Origin: Streptomyces triculaminicus
GTDB taxonomy: Bacteria; Actinomycetota; Actinomycetes; Streptomycetales; Streptomycetaceae
Assembly (NCBI RefSeq): GCF_017349075.1
Contig: NZ_JAFMOF010000001.1
Coordinates: 186,001 to 250,000 of the forward strand
Direction: 5' to 3'
DNA length: 64,000 bases
In this document: positions 37,304 to 45,638 of the stretch, one piece after another
Numbering within the stretch: position 1 is the stretch's first letter
Layout: each line of letters begins with the position of its first letter
Made by a program: the position numbers and the translations under genes
Notes under the pieces: generated by a model
The model's input: the letters and a program-made list of their open reading frames with translations, nothing else
Told to the model about the DNA's origin: nothing
The model's database searches: none

Positions 37304-37840
37304 TCAGGCGGAGATGCCGTCGATCCGGGCCATCGCGTCCTCCGCGCCGTAGGCTTCCAGGTACGGCAGCCAGCGCGGATCCCTATGGCCCGTGCCGATG
37401 ATCCGCCAGGCCAGGCCGGACGGCGGCGCGGGTTGGTGACGCAGCCGCCAGCCGAGCTCGGCGACGTGCCGGTCGGCCTTGACGTGGTTGCAGCGACGGC
37501 ACGCCGCGACCACGTTCTCCCAGGCGTGCTGGCCGCCTCGGCTGCGCGGGACGACGTGGTCGACGCTGGTTGCGACGCCACCGCAGTAGGCGCAGCGCCC
37601 GCCGTCGCGGGCGAAGAGGGCACGGCGGGTGAGCGGGACGGGGCCCCGAAAGGGCACCCGCACGAAGCGCTTCAGCCTGACGACGCTGGGGGCGGGGACG
37701 GTGCAGGACGCGCTGTGCAGATAGGCGCCGGAGTCCTCGAGGCTGATGGCCTTCTCATTGAGGACGAGTATGAGCGCGCGGCGGAGCGGTACGACGCCGA
37801 GCGGCTCGTACGACGCGTTGAGGACCAGGACATGCGGCAC
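37304..37840 (-). CDS. HNH endonuclease family protein
   Basis: A 178-aa HNH nuclease. The N-terminal part is VLVLNASYEPLGVVPLRRAL, a conserved leader in a bacterial HNH subgroup. The HNH core has two CxxC zinc knuckles (CAYCGG and CRRCNHVKAD) around VDHVVPRSRGGQHAWENV, giving the catalytic His and the final N/H positions. The gene is a widespread single-copy Streptomyces gene with unclear job and no restriction or phage partners nearby. Divergent to MscS. Confidence 0.9.
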   Translation of the reverse strand: MPHVLVLNASYEPLGVVPLRRALILVLNEKAISLEDSGAYLHSASCTVPAPSVVRLKRFVRVPFRGPVPLTRRALFARDGGRCAYCGGVATSVDHVVPRSRGGQHAWENVVAACRRCNHVKADRHVAELGWRLRHQPAPPSGLAWRIIGTGHRDPRWLPYLEAYGAEDAMARIDGISA

Positions 37841-38119
37841 GGGTGCCTCCTTGTACGCCGGCGGCGCGTGGCTCGCGCCGGGACGATCTCCTGCAAGTGT
37901 CCCCTGGCCCCCGCCACCGGCGCCACCATCACTGAGTAACGGGTCTCAGGTGTTTTGGAGCACACCGGGGAGCACTGCCGGACCCACCACGGCCATCCCC
38001 GCGCAAGAGCGGTCCCGTATCGAACAGAACAACGGGGCACCTTGCCTGCCCCGTTAGTGTGGTGGATCGCCCGCATCGCTCCTCGTCGCGGGTCCGTCCC
38101 ACACCGGAGGATTCCTGCT

Positions 38120-39196
38120 GTGTTCTGGTCCGCTGCCCTGGCCGCAGACTCGACGCCTCGTCCCACGTCCCTGGACGAGGCCCAACGCACGGCGAACGAC
38201 GCCGCGGGCTGGGTCGAGCAGAACTGGTCCGTCTGGCTCAGCAACGGCCTGCGCATCATCCTGATCCTGCTGATCGCGGTGGCCATGCGGCACCTGATCC
38301 GACGCGCCATCACCAAGCTCATAGCGCGGATGAACCGCACCGCCCAGGCGGTCGACGGCACCGCCCTGGGCAGCCTGCTGGTCAACGCCGAGCGGCGGCG
38401 GCAGCGCTCGGAGGCCATCGGTTCGGTGCTGCGCAGCGTCGCCTCGTTCGTGATCATGGGAACGGCGGCCCTGACGGTCCTCTCCGTACTCAAGATCAAC
38501 CTTGCTCCGCTGCTGGCCAGCGCGGGTGTGGCCGGTGTCGCCATCGGTTTCGGCGCCCGCAATCTGGTCACCGACTTCCTCTCCGGCGTCTTCATGATCC
38601 TCGAGGACCAGTACGGGGTCGGCGACACGATCGACGCCGGGGTGGCCTCCGGCGAGGTGATCGAGGTCGGCCTGCGGGTGACCAAGCTGCGCGGCGTGGA
38701 CGGCGAGATCTGGTACGTGCGCAACGGCGAGGTCAAGCGGATCGGCAACCTCAGCCAGGGCTGGGCGACCGCGGGCGTCGACGTCCAGGTGCGCGCGGAC
38801 GAGGACCTGGACCGGGTGCGCGAGGTGATCACCCGGACCGGTGAGGAGATGCGCAAGGCCGAGCCGTGGAGCGAGCGGCTGTGGGAGCCGGTCGAGGTGC
38901 TCGGCCTGAACGCGATCTACCTCGACTCGGTGATCATCCGGGTCTCGGTGAAGACCATGCCGGGCAAGGCCGTCGGGGTGGAGCGCGAGCTGCGCTGGCG
39001 CATCAAGCGGGCGCTGGACGCGGAGGGCATCCGCATCGTGGGCCGCCCCCTCGACCCGGACCTGGAGACCGTGATCATCGCGGATCCGGCGGCCGCCGTC
39101 GCGGCCCCGTCCGCGCTGGCGAACCCCACGTCCCCGCAGTCCCAGGCGACGACACCGATCCCGCCGGTCACGCCGGGAGTTCCCATAGGCAAGTGA
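38120..39196 (+). CDS. MscS-family mechanosensitive channel
   Basis: A 358-aa small-conductance mechanosensitive channel. Three transmembrane helices are visible: NGLRIILILLIAVAMRHLI, SFVIMGTAALTVLSVLKI and the pore helix ASAGVAGVAIGFGARNLVTD. The beta domain follows (EDQYGVGDTIDAGVASGEVIEVGLR). The C-terminal 40 residues are Pro/Thr-rich and disordered. It opens under hypo-osmotic stress to release solutes. GTG 38120 is chosen (GGAGG upstream) because the 55 residues before it in frame do not resemble the family. A shared terminator follows. Confidence 0.92.
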   Translation: MFWSAALAADSTPRPTSLDEAQRTANDAAGWVEQNWSVWLSNGLRIILILLIAVAMRHLIRRAITKLIARMNRTAQAVDGTALGSLLVNAERRRQRSEAIGSVLRSVASFVIMGTAALTVLSVLKINLAPLLASAGVAGVAIGFGARNLVTDFLSGVFMILEDQYGVGDTIDAGVASGEVIEVGLRVTKLRGVDGEIWYVRNGEVKRIGNLSQGWATAGVDVQVRADEDLDRVREVITRTGEEMRKAEPWSERLWEPVEVLGLNAIYLDSVIIRVSVKTMPGKAVGVERELRWRIKRALDAEGIRIVGRPLDPDLETVIIADPAAAVAAPSALANPTSPQSQATTPIPPVTPGVPIGK

Positions 39197-39216
39197 CGCA
39201 CAGGACGCACAGGACG

Positions 39217-39258
39217 CAAGGGCCCCCTCGCCGCCGATGTGGCGAGGGGGCCCTTGCG
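39217..39258. terminator. Bidirectional terminator, mscS / FBP
   Basis: Perfect 17-bp arms (39217-39233, 39242-39258) with an 8-nt loop between convergent stops. Confidence 0.88.
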
Positions 39259-39296
39259 TATGCACGCCGACCGCGCGGGTCTCGGCGTCGGCCGTT

Positions 39297-39815
39297 TCAG
39301 CCCACCGGCGCGCCCTGCACCTGGAAGACCTTGTCCAGGAACGCGTCGAGGTTGCCCGTCATCCGGGCCACGCGCTCCTCCACCGAGAGCGACTCCTTGT
39401 ACCGCATGGTCAGCTCCGGAACCTTCTTGCCCCGTACGTACAGGGAACAGGCCAGGTCCGTGCAGATGTAGGTGCCGACGGTGTTGCCGTCGCGGCCGGA
39501 GGCGCCGACCTTGCGGGCGGCGAGCAGGGATACGCCCGAGCCGGCGTGGCCGGTCAGGCACACGGAGCACAGGGTGGTCTTGGCCATGCTGCGGGGGCCG
39601 CCCTGCGGCACGCGCAGGGTGACGCCGACGGGTTCGCCGCCCCGCAGGGCGACGATGTAGCCCCGGTCCGGCGCACCCGGGTCACGCCAGCCGAGGAAGT
39701 CCAGGTCCGCCCAGGGAAGTTCGGCCAGCCCCTTGGGCAGGCTGATCCTGCGCGCCTCGCCCTTCGAGCAGTTCACGAAGGAGGCGCGTATGGCGTTTTC
39801 ACCGAGTTGTTCCAT
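39297..39815 (-). CDS. FBP-domain (treble-clef zinc) protein
   Basis: A 172-aa protein of the actinobacterial FBP family (C-terminal domain similar to elongation-factor-G-binding protein zinc fold). Zinc-like Cys clusters are seen: CSVCLTGHAG and YICTDLACSLYVRG. The N-terminus is SFVNCSKGEARRISLP. Proteins with this domain can bind EF-G (fusidic-acid resistance type), but that activity is not assured for this member. ATG 39815. It is convergent to mscS and divergent to the ROK operon. Confidence 0.82.
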   Translation of the reverse strand: MEQLGENAIRASFVNCSKGEARRISLPKGLAELPWADLDFLGWRDPGAPDRGYIVALRGGEPVGVTLRVPQGGPRSMAKTTLCSVCLTGHAGSGVSLLAARKVGASGRDGNTVGTYICTDLACSLYVRGKKVPELTMRYKESLSVEERVARMTGNLDAFLDKVFQVQGAPVG

Positions 39816-39953
39816 GTGGCAGGAAGCTAACAGCGGCGGGTGGGGGGCGTCGCCTGATTTTTACGGTCGCCGGCACCCGGGCGCCACGGCACGCGGGGCG
39901 GGTCCCGGCCCTCTTGACGGCCTGCCGAGGCGCCCAATAGCGTCCCTCCGCCA

Positions 39954-39969
39954 TTAGGAAACTTTCCTT
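39954..39969 (+). promoter_or_regulatory. Palindromic operator upstream of ROK gene
   Basis: TTAGGAAAC followed by TTTCCTTA: an AGGAAA/TTTCCT inverted repeat around a single central base. Similar palindromes are known as ROK-repressor sites; it lies about 40 bp before the ROK start, suggesting autoregulation. Confidence 0.6.
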
Positions 39970-40009
39970 ACAATTCCCTGCCGGACCCCTGACAGACGGG
40001 TGCACAGCC

Positions 40010-41200
40010 ATGGCCGGAGCCGGAGTCCCCGGGAGGCCCCGCGTCCTGCGGGCCATGAACGACCGCGCCGCGCTCGACCTCCTCCTCGAGGAAGGCCCGC
40101 TCACCCGCACCCGCCTCGGCGAGCTGACCGGCCTGTCCAAGCCCACCGCCTCCCAGCTGCTCGGCCGGCTGACGGCCGCCGGCCTGGTCCGCGTCACCGG
40201 CAACGTCACCGGCCGCCCCGGGCCCAACGCCCAGCTCTACGAGATCGAGCCCACCGCCGCGCACGTGGCCGGCCTCGCCGTCGACGAGAAGGGCATCACC
40301 GCCGCCGTCGCGGACATCACCGGCACCGTCACCGGCGAACACCGCGTCGCCGCCCCGGCCACGGACGAGCGGGTGTGCGAGCCGGTGGCCGAGGCGGTGG
40401 ACGGCGCCCTGGCCGCCGCCGGGCTCGGCCGGGCCGCCCTGCGGCACACGGTCATCGGCACCCCCGGCGCCCTCGACCCCCGCACCGGCACGCTGCGCTA
40501 CGCCCCGCACCTGCCCGGCTGGCAGGCGCCCGCCCTGCGCGCCGAACTCGCCGCGCTCCTCGGCACGCCCGTCGTCATCGAGAACGACGTCAACCTCGCC
40601 GCCCTCGCCGAGCGCCACCGCGGCGCGGCCCGCGACGCCGACGACTACGTCCTGCTGTGGATCGACGAGGGCGTGGGCGCCGCCATCGTCCTCGGCGGGC
40701 GACTGCTGCGCGGCGCGACCGGCGGCGCGGGCGAGGTCGGCTACATGCCGCTGCCCGGCGCCCCGCTCGCGCGCGGCGGCCCCCAGGCCACCGCCGGGCC
40801 GGACGGCGGGGGCGGCTTCCAGATGCTCGTGGGCTCGGCGGCCGTGCTCGGCCTCGCCCGCGAGCACGGCATCGACGCCCCGACGGCCCCCCAGGCCCTG
40901 CTCCTCGCGGCCTCCAGCCCAGGCGCGGGCGAGGACTTCCTCGCCGCGCTCGCCGCACGCGTCGCCACCGGGCTGGCGGCGATCGTCGCCGTCGTCGACC
41001 CCGAACTGGTGGTGCTCGGCGGCGAGGTCGGCCGGGCCGGCGGCGAGCGGCTGCGCGAGCTGGTCGAGGACGAGCTGACCGGGCTGGCGCTGCCCCGGCC
41101 GCGGCTGCGGCTGAGCGGCGTCGAGGGCTCCCCCGTCCTGGCCGGCGCGCTGTACGGCGCGCTGGCCGCCGCCCGCGACACCGTCTTCGACACCGCCTGA
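40010..41200 (+). CDS. ROK-family transcriptional repressor
   Basis: A 396-aa ROK regulator of the NagC/XylR type. N-terminal winged HTH is at LLLEEGPLTRTRLGELTG followed by LSKPTASQLLGRL; the ROK sugar-kinase-like domain follows (VIGTPGALDPRTG, VVIENDVNLAALAERHRG, WIDEGVGAAIVLGGRLLRG). The usual zinc-binding CxCGxxGC segment between G-A-G-E-V-G and the next helix is missing, replaced by GGGGFQML. It probably senses a phosphorylated or free sugar from the downstream GH4/kinase route and binds the palindrome at 39954. ATG 40010. Confidence 0.9.
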   Translation: MAGAGVPGRPRVLRAMNDRAALDLLLEEGPLTRTRLGELTGLSKPTASQLLGRLTAAGLVRVTGNVTGRPGPNAQLYEIEPTAAHVAGLAVDEKGITAAVADITGTVTGEHRVAAPATDERVCEPVAEAVDGALAAAGLGRAALRHTVIGTPGALDPRTGTLRYAPHLPGWQAPALRAELAALLGTPVVIENDVNLAALAERHRGAARDADDYVLLWIDEGVGAAIVLGGRLLRGATGGAGEVGYMPLPGAPLARGGPQATAGPDGGGGFQMLVGSAAVLGLAREHGIDAPTAPQALLLAASSPGAGEDFLAALAARVATGLAAIVAVVDPELVVLGGEVGRAGGERLRELVEDELTGLALPRPRLRLSGVEGSPVLAGALYGALAAARDTVFDTA

Positions 41201-41236
41201 ACGTCCCCTTCCGGCCGCCCGCCCCGCTCCTCGCCG

Positions 41237-41300
41237 TACGTCCAGCGCAGCCCTACGCCCAGCGCAGTCCTCCGTCCAGTACCGCCGTACGCCCATCGCG
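41237..41300. repeat. Short 17-bp-period direct repeats
   Basis: TACGTCCAGCGCAG and TACGCCCAGCGCAG (41237-41250, 41254-41267) recur with weaker copies near 41271 and 41288. They lie between the ROK and GH4 genes. Confidence 0.55.
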
Positions 41301-41382
41301 TCACTTCCCCGCATCCTCGGCCCGAAGGAAGTACCGCCATGCCACGCTTCGTCGAAGGCGTCACACCGACAGGAGTCAAGGG

Positions 41383-42636
41383 TTGAAGCTCGCAGTGGTG
41401 GGGGGCGGCTCCACCTACACCCCCGAACTCGTCGACGGCATCGCCCGGTTGCGCGCCACGCTGCCGGTGACGGAGCTGGTGCTCGTCGACCCGGACACCG
41501 GGCGCCTGGAGCCGGTGGGCGCGCTGGCCCGGCGGATCCTCGCCCGGCAGGACCACCCGGCCCGCGTCTCCTGGACCGCCGACCTGGACGCGGCCGCCGA
41601 CGGCGCCGACGCCGTGCTGCTGCAGCTGCGCGTGGGCGGCCAGGCGGCCCGCCACCAGGACGAGACCTGGCCCCTGGAGTGCGGCTGCGTCGGGCAGGAG
41701 ACCACGGGCGCGGGCGGCCTGGCGAAGGCGCTGCGCACCGTCCCCGTCGTGCTGGACATCGCCGAGCGGGTGCGCCGCCGCAACCCCGCCGCCTGGATCG
41801 TCGACTTCACCAACCCCGTCGGGATCGTCACCCGCGCCCTGCTGACGGCCGGGCACCGCGCGGTCGGGCTGTGCAACGTGGCCATCGGCTTCCAGCGGAA
41901 GTTCGCGGCCCTGCTCGGCGTGGATCCCCGGGAGGTGACGCTGGGGCACGTGGGCCTGAACCACCTCACCTGGGAGCGGTCCGTGCGCGTGGACGGCCGG
42001 GACGTCCTGCCCCGGCTGCTGGCCGAGCACGGCGAGGCCATCGCGGCCGACCTGCGCATGCCGCGCGAGCTGCTGGACCGGCTGGGGGTCGTGCCCTCCT
42101 ACTACCTGCGCTACTTCTACCGGCACGACGCCGTCGTCGAGGAGCTGCGGACCCGGCCCTCGCGGGCGGCCGAAGTGGCGGACATGGAACGGGAACTGCT
42201 GGCGATGTACCGCGATCCGGCGCTGGACGAGAAGCCGGCGCTGCTGGCGAAGCGGGGCGGCGCCTTCTACTCGGAGGCGGCGGTCGCGCTGACATCCTCG
42301 CTACTGTCGGGCACCGGCGACGTCCAGGTGGTCAACACGCTCAACAACGGCACCCTGCCCTTCCTGCCCGACGACGCGGTCGTCGAGGTACCGGCGGCCG
42401 TGGACGGGCAGGGCGCGCGCCCGCTGCCCGTACGACCGCTGGAGCCGCTGTTCGCGGGGCTGGTCGCGGGGGTGACGGCATACGAGCACCTGGCGCTGGA
42501 GGCGGCGCTCAAGGGCGGCCGGGACCGGGTGTTCCGGGCCCTGCTGGCCCATCCGCTCGTCGGCCAGAGCGACTCCGCGGACCGGCTGACCGACGCCCTC
42601 CTCGCCCACAACCGGGAGCACCTCGCGTGGGCGTGA
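41383..42636 (+). CDS. GH4 6-phospho-beta-glucosidase-like enzyme
   Basis: A 417-aa family 4 glycosidase, the NAD- and metal-dependent type that acts by oxidation-elimination. The Rossmann start is KLAVVGGGSTYTPELVDG; ETTGAGG, VDFTNPVGIVT, the metal-ligand Cys in LCNVAIGFQ and GHVGLNHLTW follow. These features match 6-phospho-beta-glucosidases. Start TTG 41383 follows AGGAG by 7 nt. It ends GTGA, overlapping the kinase start by four bases, so the two are translationally coupled. No phosphotransferase-system gene is in view, so a nearby kinase may supply the phosphorylated sugar. Confidence 0.9.
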   Translation: MKLAVVGGGSTYTPELVDGIARLRATLPVTELVLVDPDTGRLEPVGALARRILARQDHPARVSWTADLDAAADGADAVLLQLRVGGQAARHQDETWPLECGCVGQETTGAGGLAKALRTVPVVLDIAERVRRRNPAAWIVDFTNPVGIVTRALLTAGHRAVGLCNVAIGFQRKFAALLGVDPREVTLGHVGLNHLTWERSVRVDGRDVLPRLLAEHGEAIAADLRMPRELLDRLGVVPSYYLRYFYRHDAVVEELRTRPSRAAEVADMERELLAMYRDPALDEKPALLAKRGGAFYSEAAVALTSSLLSGTGDVQVVNTLNNGTLPFLPDDAVVEVPAAVDGQGARPLPVRPLEPLFAGLVAGVTAYEHLALEAALKGGRDRVFRALLAHPLVGQSDSADRLTDALLAHNREHLAWA

Positions 42637-43613
42637 GCGGTGCGCTGCTCGCCGTCGACGCGGGCAACAGCAAGACCGACGTGGTGCTGGTGGACGCCGA
42701 CGGCACGGTGCTCGGCGCGGCGCGCGGCGCCGGCTTCCAGCCGGTGACGGAGGGCGCCGCACGGGCGGTGGCCGGCCTGGCGGCCGTGGTCGCACGGGCG
42801 GTCGAGCGGGCCGGGCCCCGTGCCCCGAGCCGGGTGGCCCATGTCCAGGCGTGCCTGGCCAACGCCGACCTGCCGGTGGAGGAGGAGCGGCTGGCCGCGG
42901 AGATCGCGGCGTACGGGTGGGGTCGTACGGTCACGGTCGCCAACGACACCTTCGCCCTGCTGCGCGCGGGGCTGCCGGACGCGGGCGAGCGGGCGGGGGT
43001 GGCCGTCGTGTGCGGGGCGGGCATCAACTGCTCGGGGATCGCGCCGGGCGGGCGGACCGCGCGCTTCCTGGCGGTCGGGCGGATCTCCGGCGACTGGGGC
43101 GGCGGCGGGGTCCTGGCGGAGGAGGCGCTGTGGTGGGCGGCGCGGGCGGCGGACGGCCGCGGCGAGGCCACCGCGCTCAGCGAGGCCCTGCCCGCCCACT
43201 TCGGGCTGGCCGGAGTGCCGGAGCTCGTCGAGGCCCTGCACCTGGGGCACATCGACTGGGAGCGGCGGCACGAACTGGCGCCCGTCCTCTTCGCGGTGGC
43301 CTCGGCCGGGGACGCGATCGCCCGGTCGCTGGTGGTCCGGCAGGCCGACGAGGTCGTCGCCATGGCGGTGAGCGCGCTGCGCCGGCTGGACCTGCTGGAC
43401 GCCGAGGTTCCGGTGGTGCTGGGCGGCGGCGTGCTCGCGGCGCGCCACCCGCTGCTCCACGAGCGGGTCGTCGCGCGGCTGGCCGCGCGGGCGCCCCGGG
43501 CCGTGCCGGGCGTGGTCACCGCGCCGCCCGTGCTGGGCGCGGCGCTGCTGGCCCTCGACGGCGCCGGGGCGCCGGCCGCGGCGTACGGCAGGCTGCGCGC
43601 CCACTACGGCTAG
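42633..43613 (+). CDS. BadF/BadG-type ATPase/sugar kinase (GlcNAc kinase-like)
   Basis: A 326-aa ASKHA-fold protein of the BadF/BadG/BcrA/BcrD group, which includes N-acetylglucosamine kinases. The first phosphate loop is LLAVDAGNSKTDVVLVD; the second is VAVVCGAGINCSGIAP; the adenosine region is VPVVLGGGVLAARHPLL. The catalytic Asp region is VANDTFALL. The start is GTG 42633 overlapping the GH4 stop (GTGA). A role in phosphorylating amino or simple sugars fits its coupled place after GH4. Confidence 0.87.
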   Translation: MSGALLAVDAGNSKTDVVLVDADGTVLGAARGAGFQPVTEGAARAVAGLAAVVARAVERAGPRAPSRVAHVQACLANADLPVEEERLAAEIAAYGWGRTVTVANDTFALLRAGLPDAGERAGVAVVCGAGINCSGIAPGGRTARFLAVGRISGDWGGGGVLAEEALWWAARAADGRGEATALSEALPAHFGLAGVPELVEALHLGHIDWERRHELAPVLFAVASAGDAIARSLVVRQADEVVAMAVSALRRLDLLDAEVPVVLGGGVLAARHPLLHERVVARLAARAPRAVPGVVTAPPVLGAALLALDGAGAPAAAYGRLRAHYG

Positions 43614-44043
43614 GACGCCCCTTGTGCCGCGGCCCGCGTGTGCCGTGGGATCCGGCGTAGCGATCCGCCTCAGCGTGGCCGGATTCCATGGTGTGCGGTC
43701 TGTTCACGTCATCTTCACATCGTGAGAGACGTCACCGAGAGGCCCGGGTGACCGCAAATCCTCCATCAATGACCCGTCCTGTTCACCGAACTTACTGACA
43801 ATCACGTCAGCAACGGGACGCCTCAGAAATTTCTCTTCTGACATTGGTTGACCATTCATGTACCCCAATGTCCGTATTCAGAGCAACCGTTTCTCCCCCT
43901 CTCCGGCCGCATGCAAGCATCCGGGCACGCACGGATTGATCACGAAATACGACCAACAGCCCCCGAAATCACCCCAAAACGGTACTCGGCGGCCTCGTGG
44001 CAACCCCTGCTCCCGACCATCCGCATCCCGAGGGGGGACACCC
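43614..44043 (+). promoter_or_regulatory. Upstream region of the melC operon
   Basis: A 430-bp region without a gene, visibly richer in A/T than its surroundings. It has CTGAC-N6-GTCAG (about 43793-43808) and a TTGACC near 43848 that could be a -35 box. The AGGGGGG site before 44044 is the ribosome-binding site of melC1. Such tyrosinase promoters are commonly under developmental (AdpA-type) and copper/Met control, which I cannot show here. Confidence 0.45.
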
Positions 44044-44448
44044 ATGTCCAAGACCGTCACCCGCCGCTTCGTCCTCCGGGGCACGGCCGTCGCCGTGGCC
44101 GGCGCCGCACTGGCCGGCGTGGCCGGCATCGCGACCGCCGAGACCGGCGCGAAGCCCATGGACCACTCCGGCCACGGCGACCACGCCGGTCACGGCCCGC
44201 AGGCGTTCGACGAGACGTACAAGGGCCGCCGCATCGTCGGCGCCCCCGCCACCGGTGGCCACCAGGCCCACCACGGCGGCTTCGCCGTGACCATCGACGG
44301 CAAGGAACTGCACGTCATGCAGAACGCCGACGGCACCTGGATCAGCGTCGTCAACCACTACCAGACCTTCGCCGACCCGCTGGCGCTGACCCGCGCCGCC
44401 GTCGACAAGCTCCAGGGCGCCGTGCTCGTCCCGATCGCCACCGCCTGA
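44044..44448 (+). CDS. melC1: Tyrosinase cofactor MelC1
   Basis: A 134-aa copper chaperone and export partner for tyrosinase. The N-terminal Tat signal carries the twin arginine (TRRFVLRG) and a hydrophobic stretch VAVAGAALAGVAGIATA. The mature part has a His-rich cluster (MDHSGHGDHAGHGP) that binds copper, followed by the conserved YKGRRIVG block. MelC1 binds apo-MelC2, inserts copper and carries it out by the Tat path. ATG 44044; melC2 follows at 50 bp. Confidence 0.95.
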   Translation: MSKTVTRRFVLRGTAVAVAGAALAGVAGIATAETGAKPMDHSGHGDHAGHGPQAFDETYKGRRIVGAPATGGHQAHHGGFAVTIDGKELHVMQNADGTWISVVNHYQTFADPLALTRAAVDKLQGAVLVPIATA

Positions 44449-44498
44449 TTCCGGCCGCTGCCGGCCACCCCGCCCCGACCCGAGAGGACACGATCCCC

Positions 44499-45320
44499 AT
44501 GGCAGTACGCAAGAACCAGGCGACCCTGACCGCCACCGAGAAGCGCAACTTCGTCAACGCCGTGCTGGCGCTGAAGAAGAACGGTCGCTACGACGAATTC
44601 GTGCGCACGCACAACGAGTTCATCATGAGCGACTCCGACTCCGGCGACCGCGTCGGCCACCGCTCGCCGTCGTTCCTGCCCTGGCACCGCCGCTTCCTCC
44701 TCCAGTTCGAGCAGGAGCTGCAGAGAATCGATTCTTCGGTGACGCTCCCCTATTGGGACTGGACCGCCGACCGCACCACGACCGCCTCCATATTCGGGGC
44801 CGACTTCCTCGGCGGCACCGGCCGCAGCCGTGACTCCCAGGTCACCACCGGCCCGTTCGCCTACTCCACCGGCCAGTGGAACATCAACGTCTCGGTGGAC
44901 AGCCGGCCCTTCCTCCAGCGCGAGCTGGGCGCGGGCGTCCGGGCGCTGCCCACCCGCGCCGAGGTGGACTCCGTGCTCGCCATGGCCACCTACGACATGG
45001 CCCCCTGGAACAGCTCCTCCAACGGCTTCCGCAACAACCTCGAGGGCTGGCGCGGCGTCAACCTCCACAACCGCGTCCATGTATGGATCGGCGGCCAGAT
45101 GGCCTCCGGCGTCTCGCCCAACGACCCCGTCTTCTGGCTGCACCACTGCTTCATCGACAAGCTGTGGGCCGACTGGCAGCGTCTGCACCCCACCTCGACG
45201 TACCTTCCGGCCGCCGGCACGGCCAATGTCGTGGACCTCAACGACACCATGCGCCCCTGGAACAACGTCACCCCGGCCGACATGCTGGACCACACGAAGT
45301 TCTACACGTACGACAGCTGA
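44499..45320 (+). CDS. melC2: Tyrosinase MelC2
   Basis: A 273-aa type-3 copper monooxygenase, the exact size of characterised Streptomyces tyrosinases. CuA ligands: His in RTHNEFI, HRSPSFLPWHRRF; CuB ligands: VHVWIGGQM, and DPVFWLHHCFIDKLWADWQ. It converts tyrosine to L-DOPA and dopaquinone, giving melanin. It has no signal peptide and depends on MelC1 for export. ATG 44499 follows GAGAGGA. A very strong hairpin follows. Confidence 0.97.
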   Translation: MAVRKNQATLTATEKRNFVNAVLALKKNGRYDEFVRTHNEFIMSDSDSGDRVGHRSPSFLPWHRRFLLQFEQELQRIDSSVTLPYWDWTADRTTTASIFGADFLGGTGRSRDSQVTTGPFAYSTGQWNINVSVDSRPFLQRELGAGVRALPTRAEVDSVLAMATYDMAPWNSSSNGFRNNLEGWRGVNLHNRVHVWIGGQMASGVSPNDPVFWLHHCFIDKLWADWQRLHPTSTYLPAAGTANVVDLNDTMRPWNNVTPADMLDHTKFYTYDS

Positions 45321-45341
45321 GATTCCCTCTCGTACGGCCGC

Positions 45342-45379
45342 CCGTGGGGGCGGCGGGCCCCGGCCCGCCGCCCCCACGG
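45342..45379 (+). terminator. Terminator after melC operon
   Basis: Perfect 18-bp arms (45342-45359, 45362-45379) with a 2-nt loop, 20 bp past the melC2 stop. Confidence 0.85.
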
Positions 45380-45638
45380 CATTTCTCCGGGACTGTCCGG
45401 CCGCGCCCCCTTGGTCCACTCGGTCCACTCGTACGGGAACCGAACAGCCACCCCACGCGTGGACACAGGAGAAGGCCGACACGGACACACCGGGGAATCC
45501 GGGGAATATCCCGGTCCGCACAAGATCGATGCATGACCGGTGTGTTTGTCAGTCCCTGCGGCCATACTGCTGGCCGGGCATCCGTCCCTCGCGGCTCTCG
45601 GAGCGACGGACGCCGCCGGCGACCAAGGGGGAGGTCAC

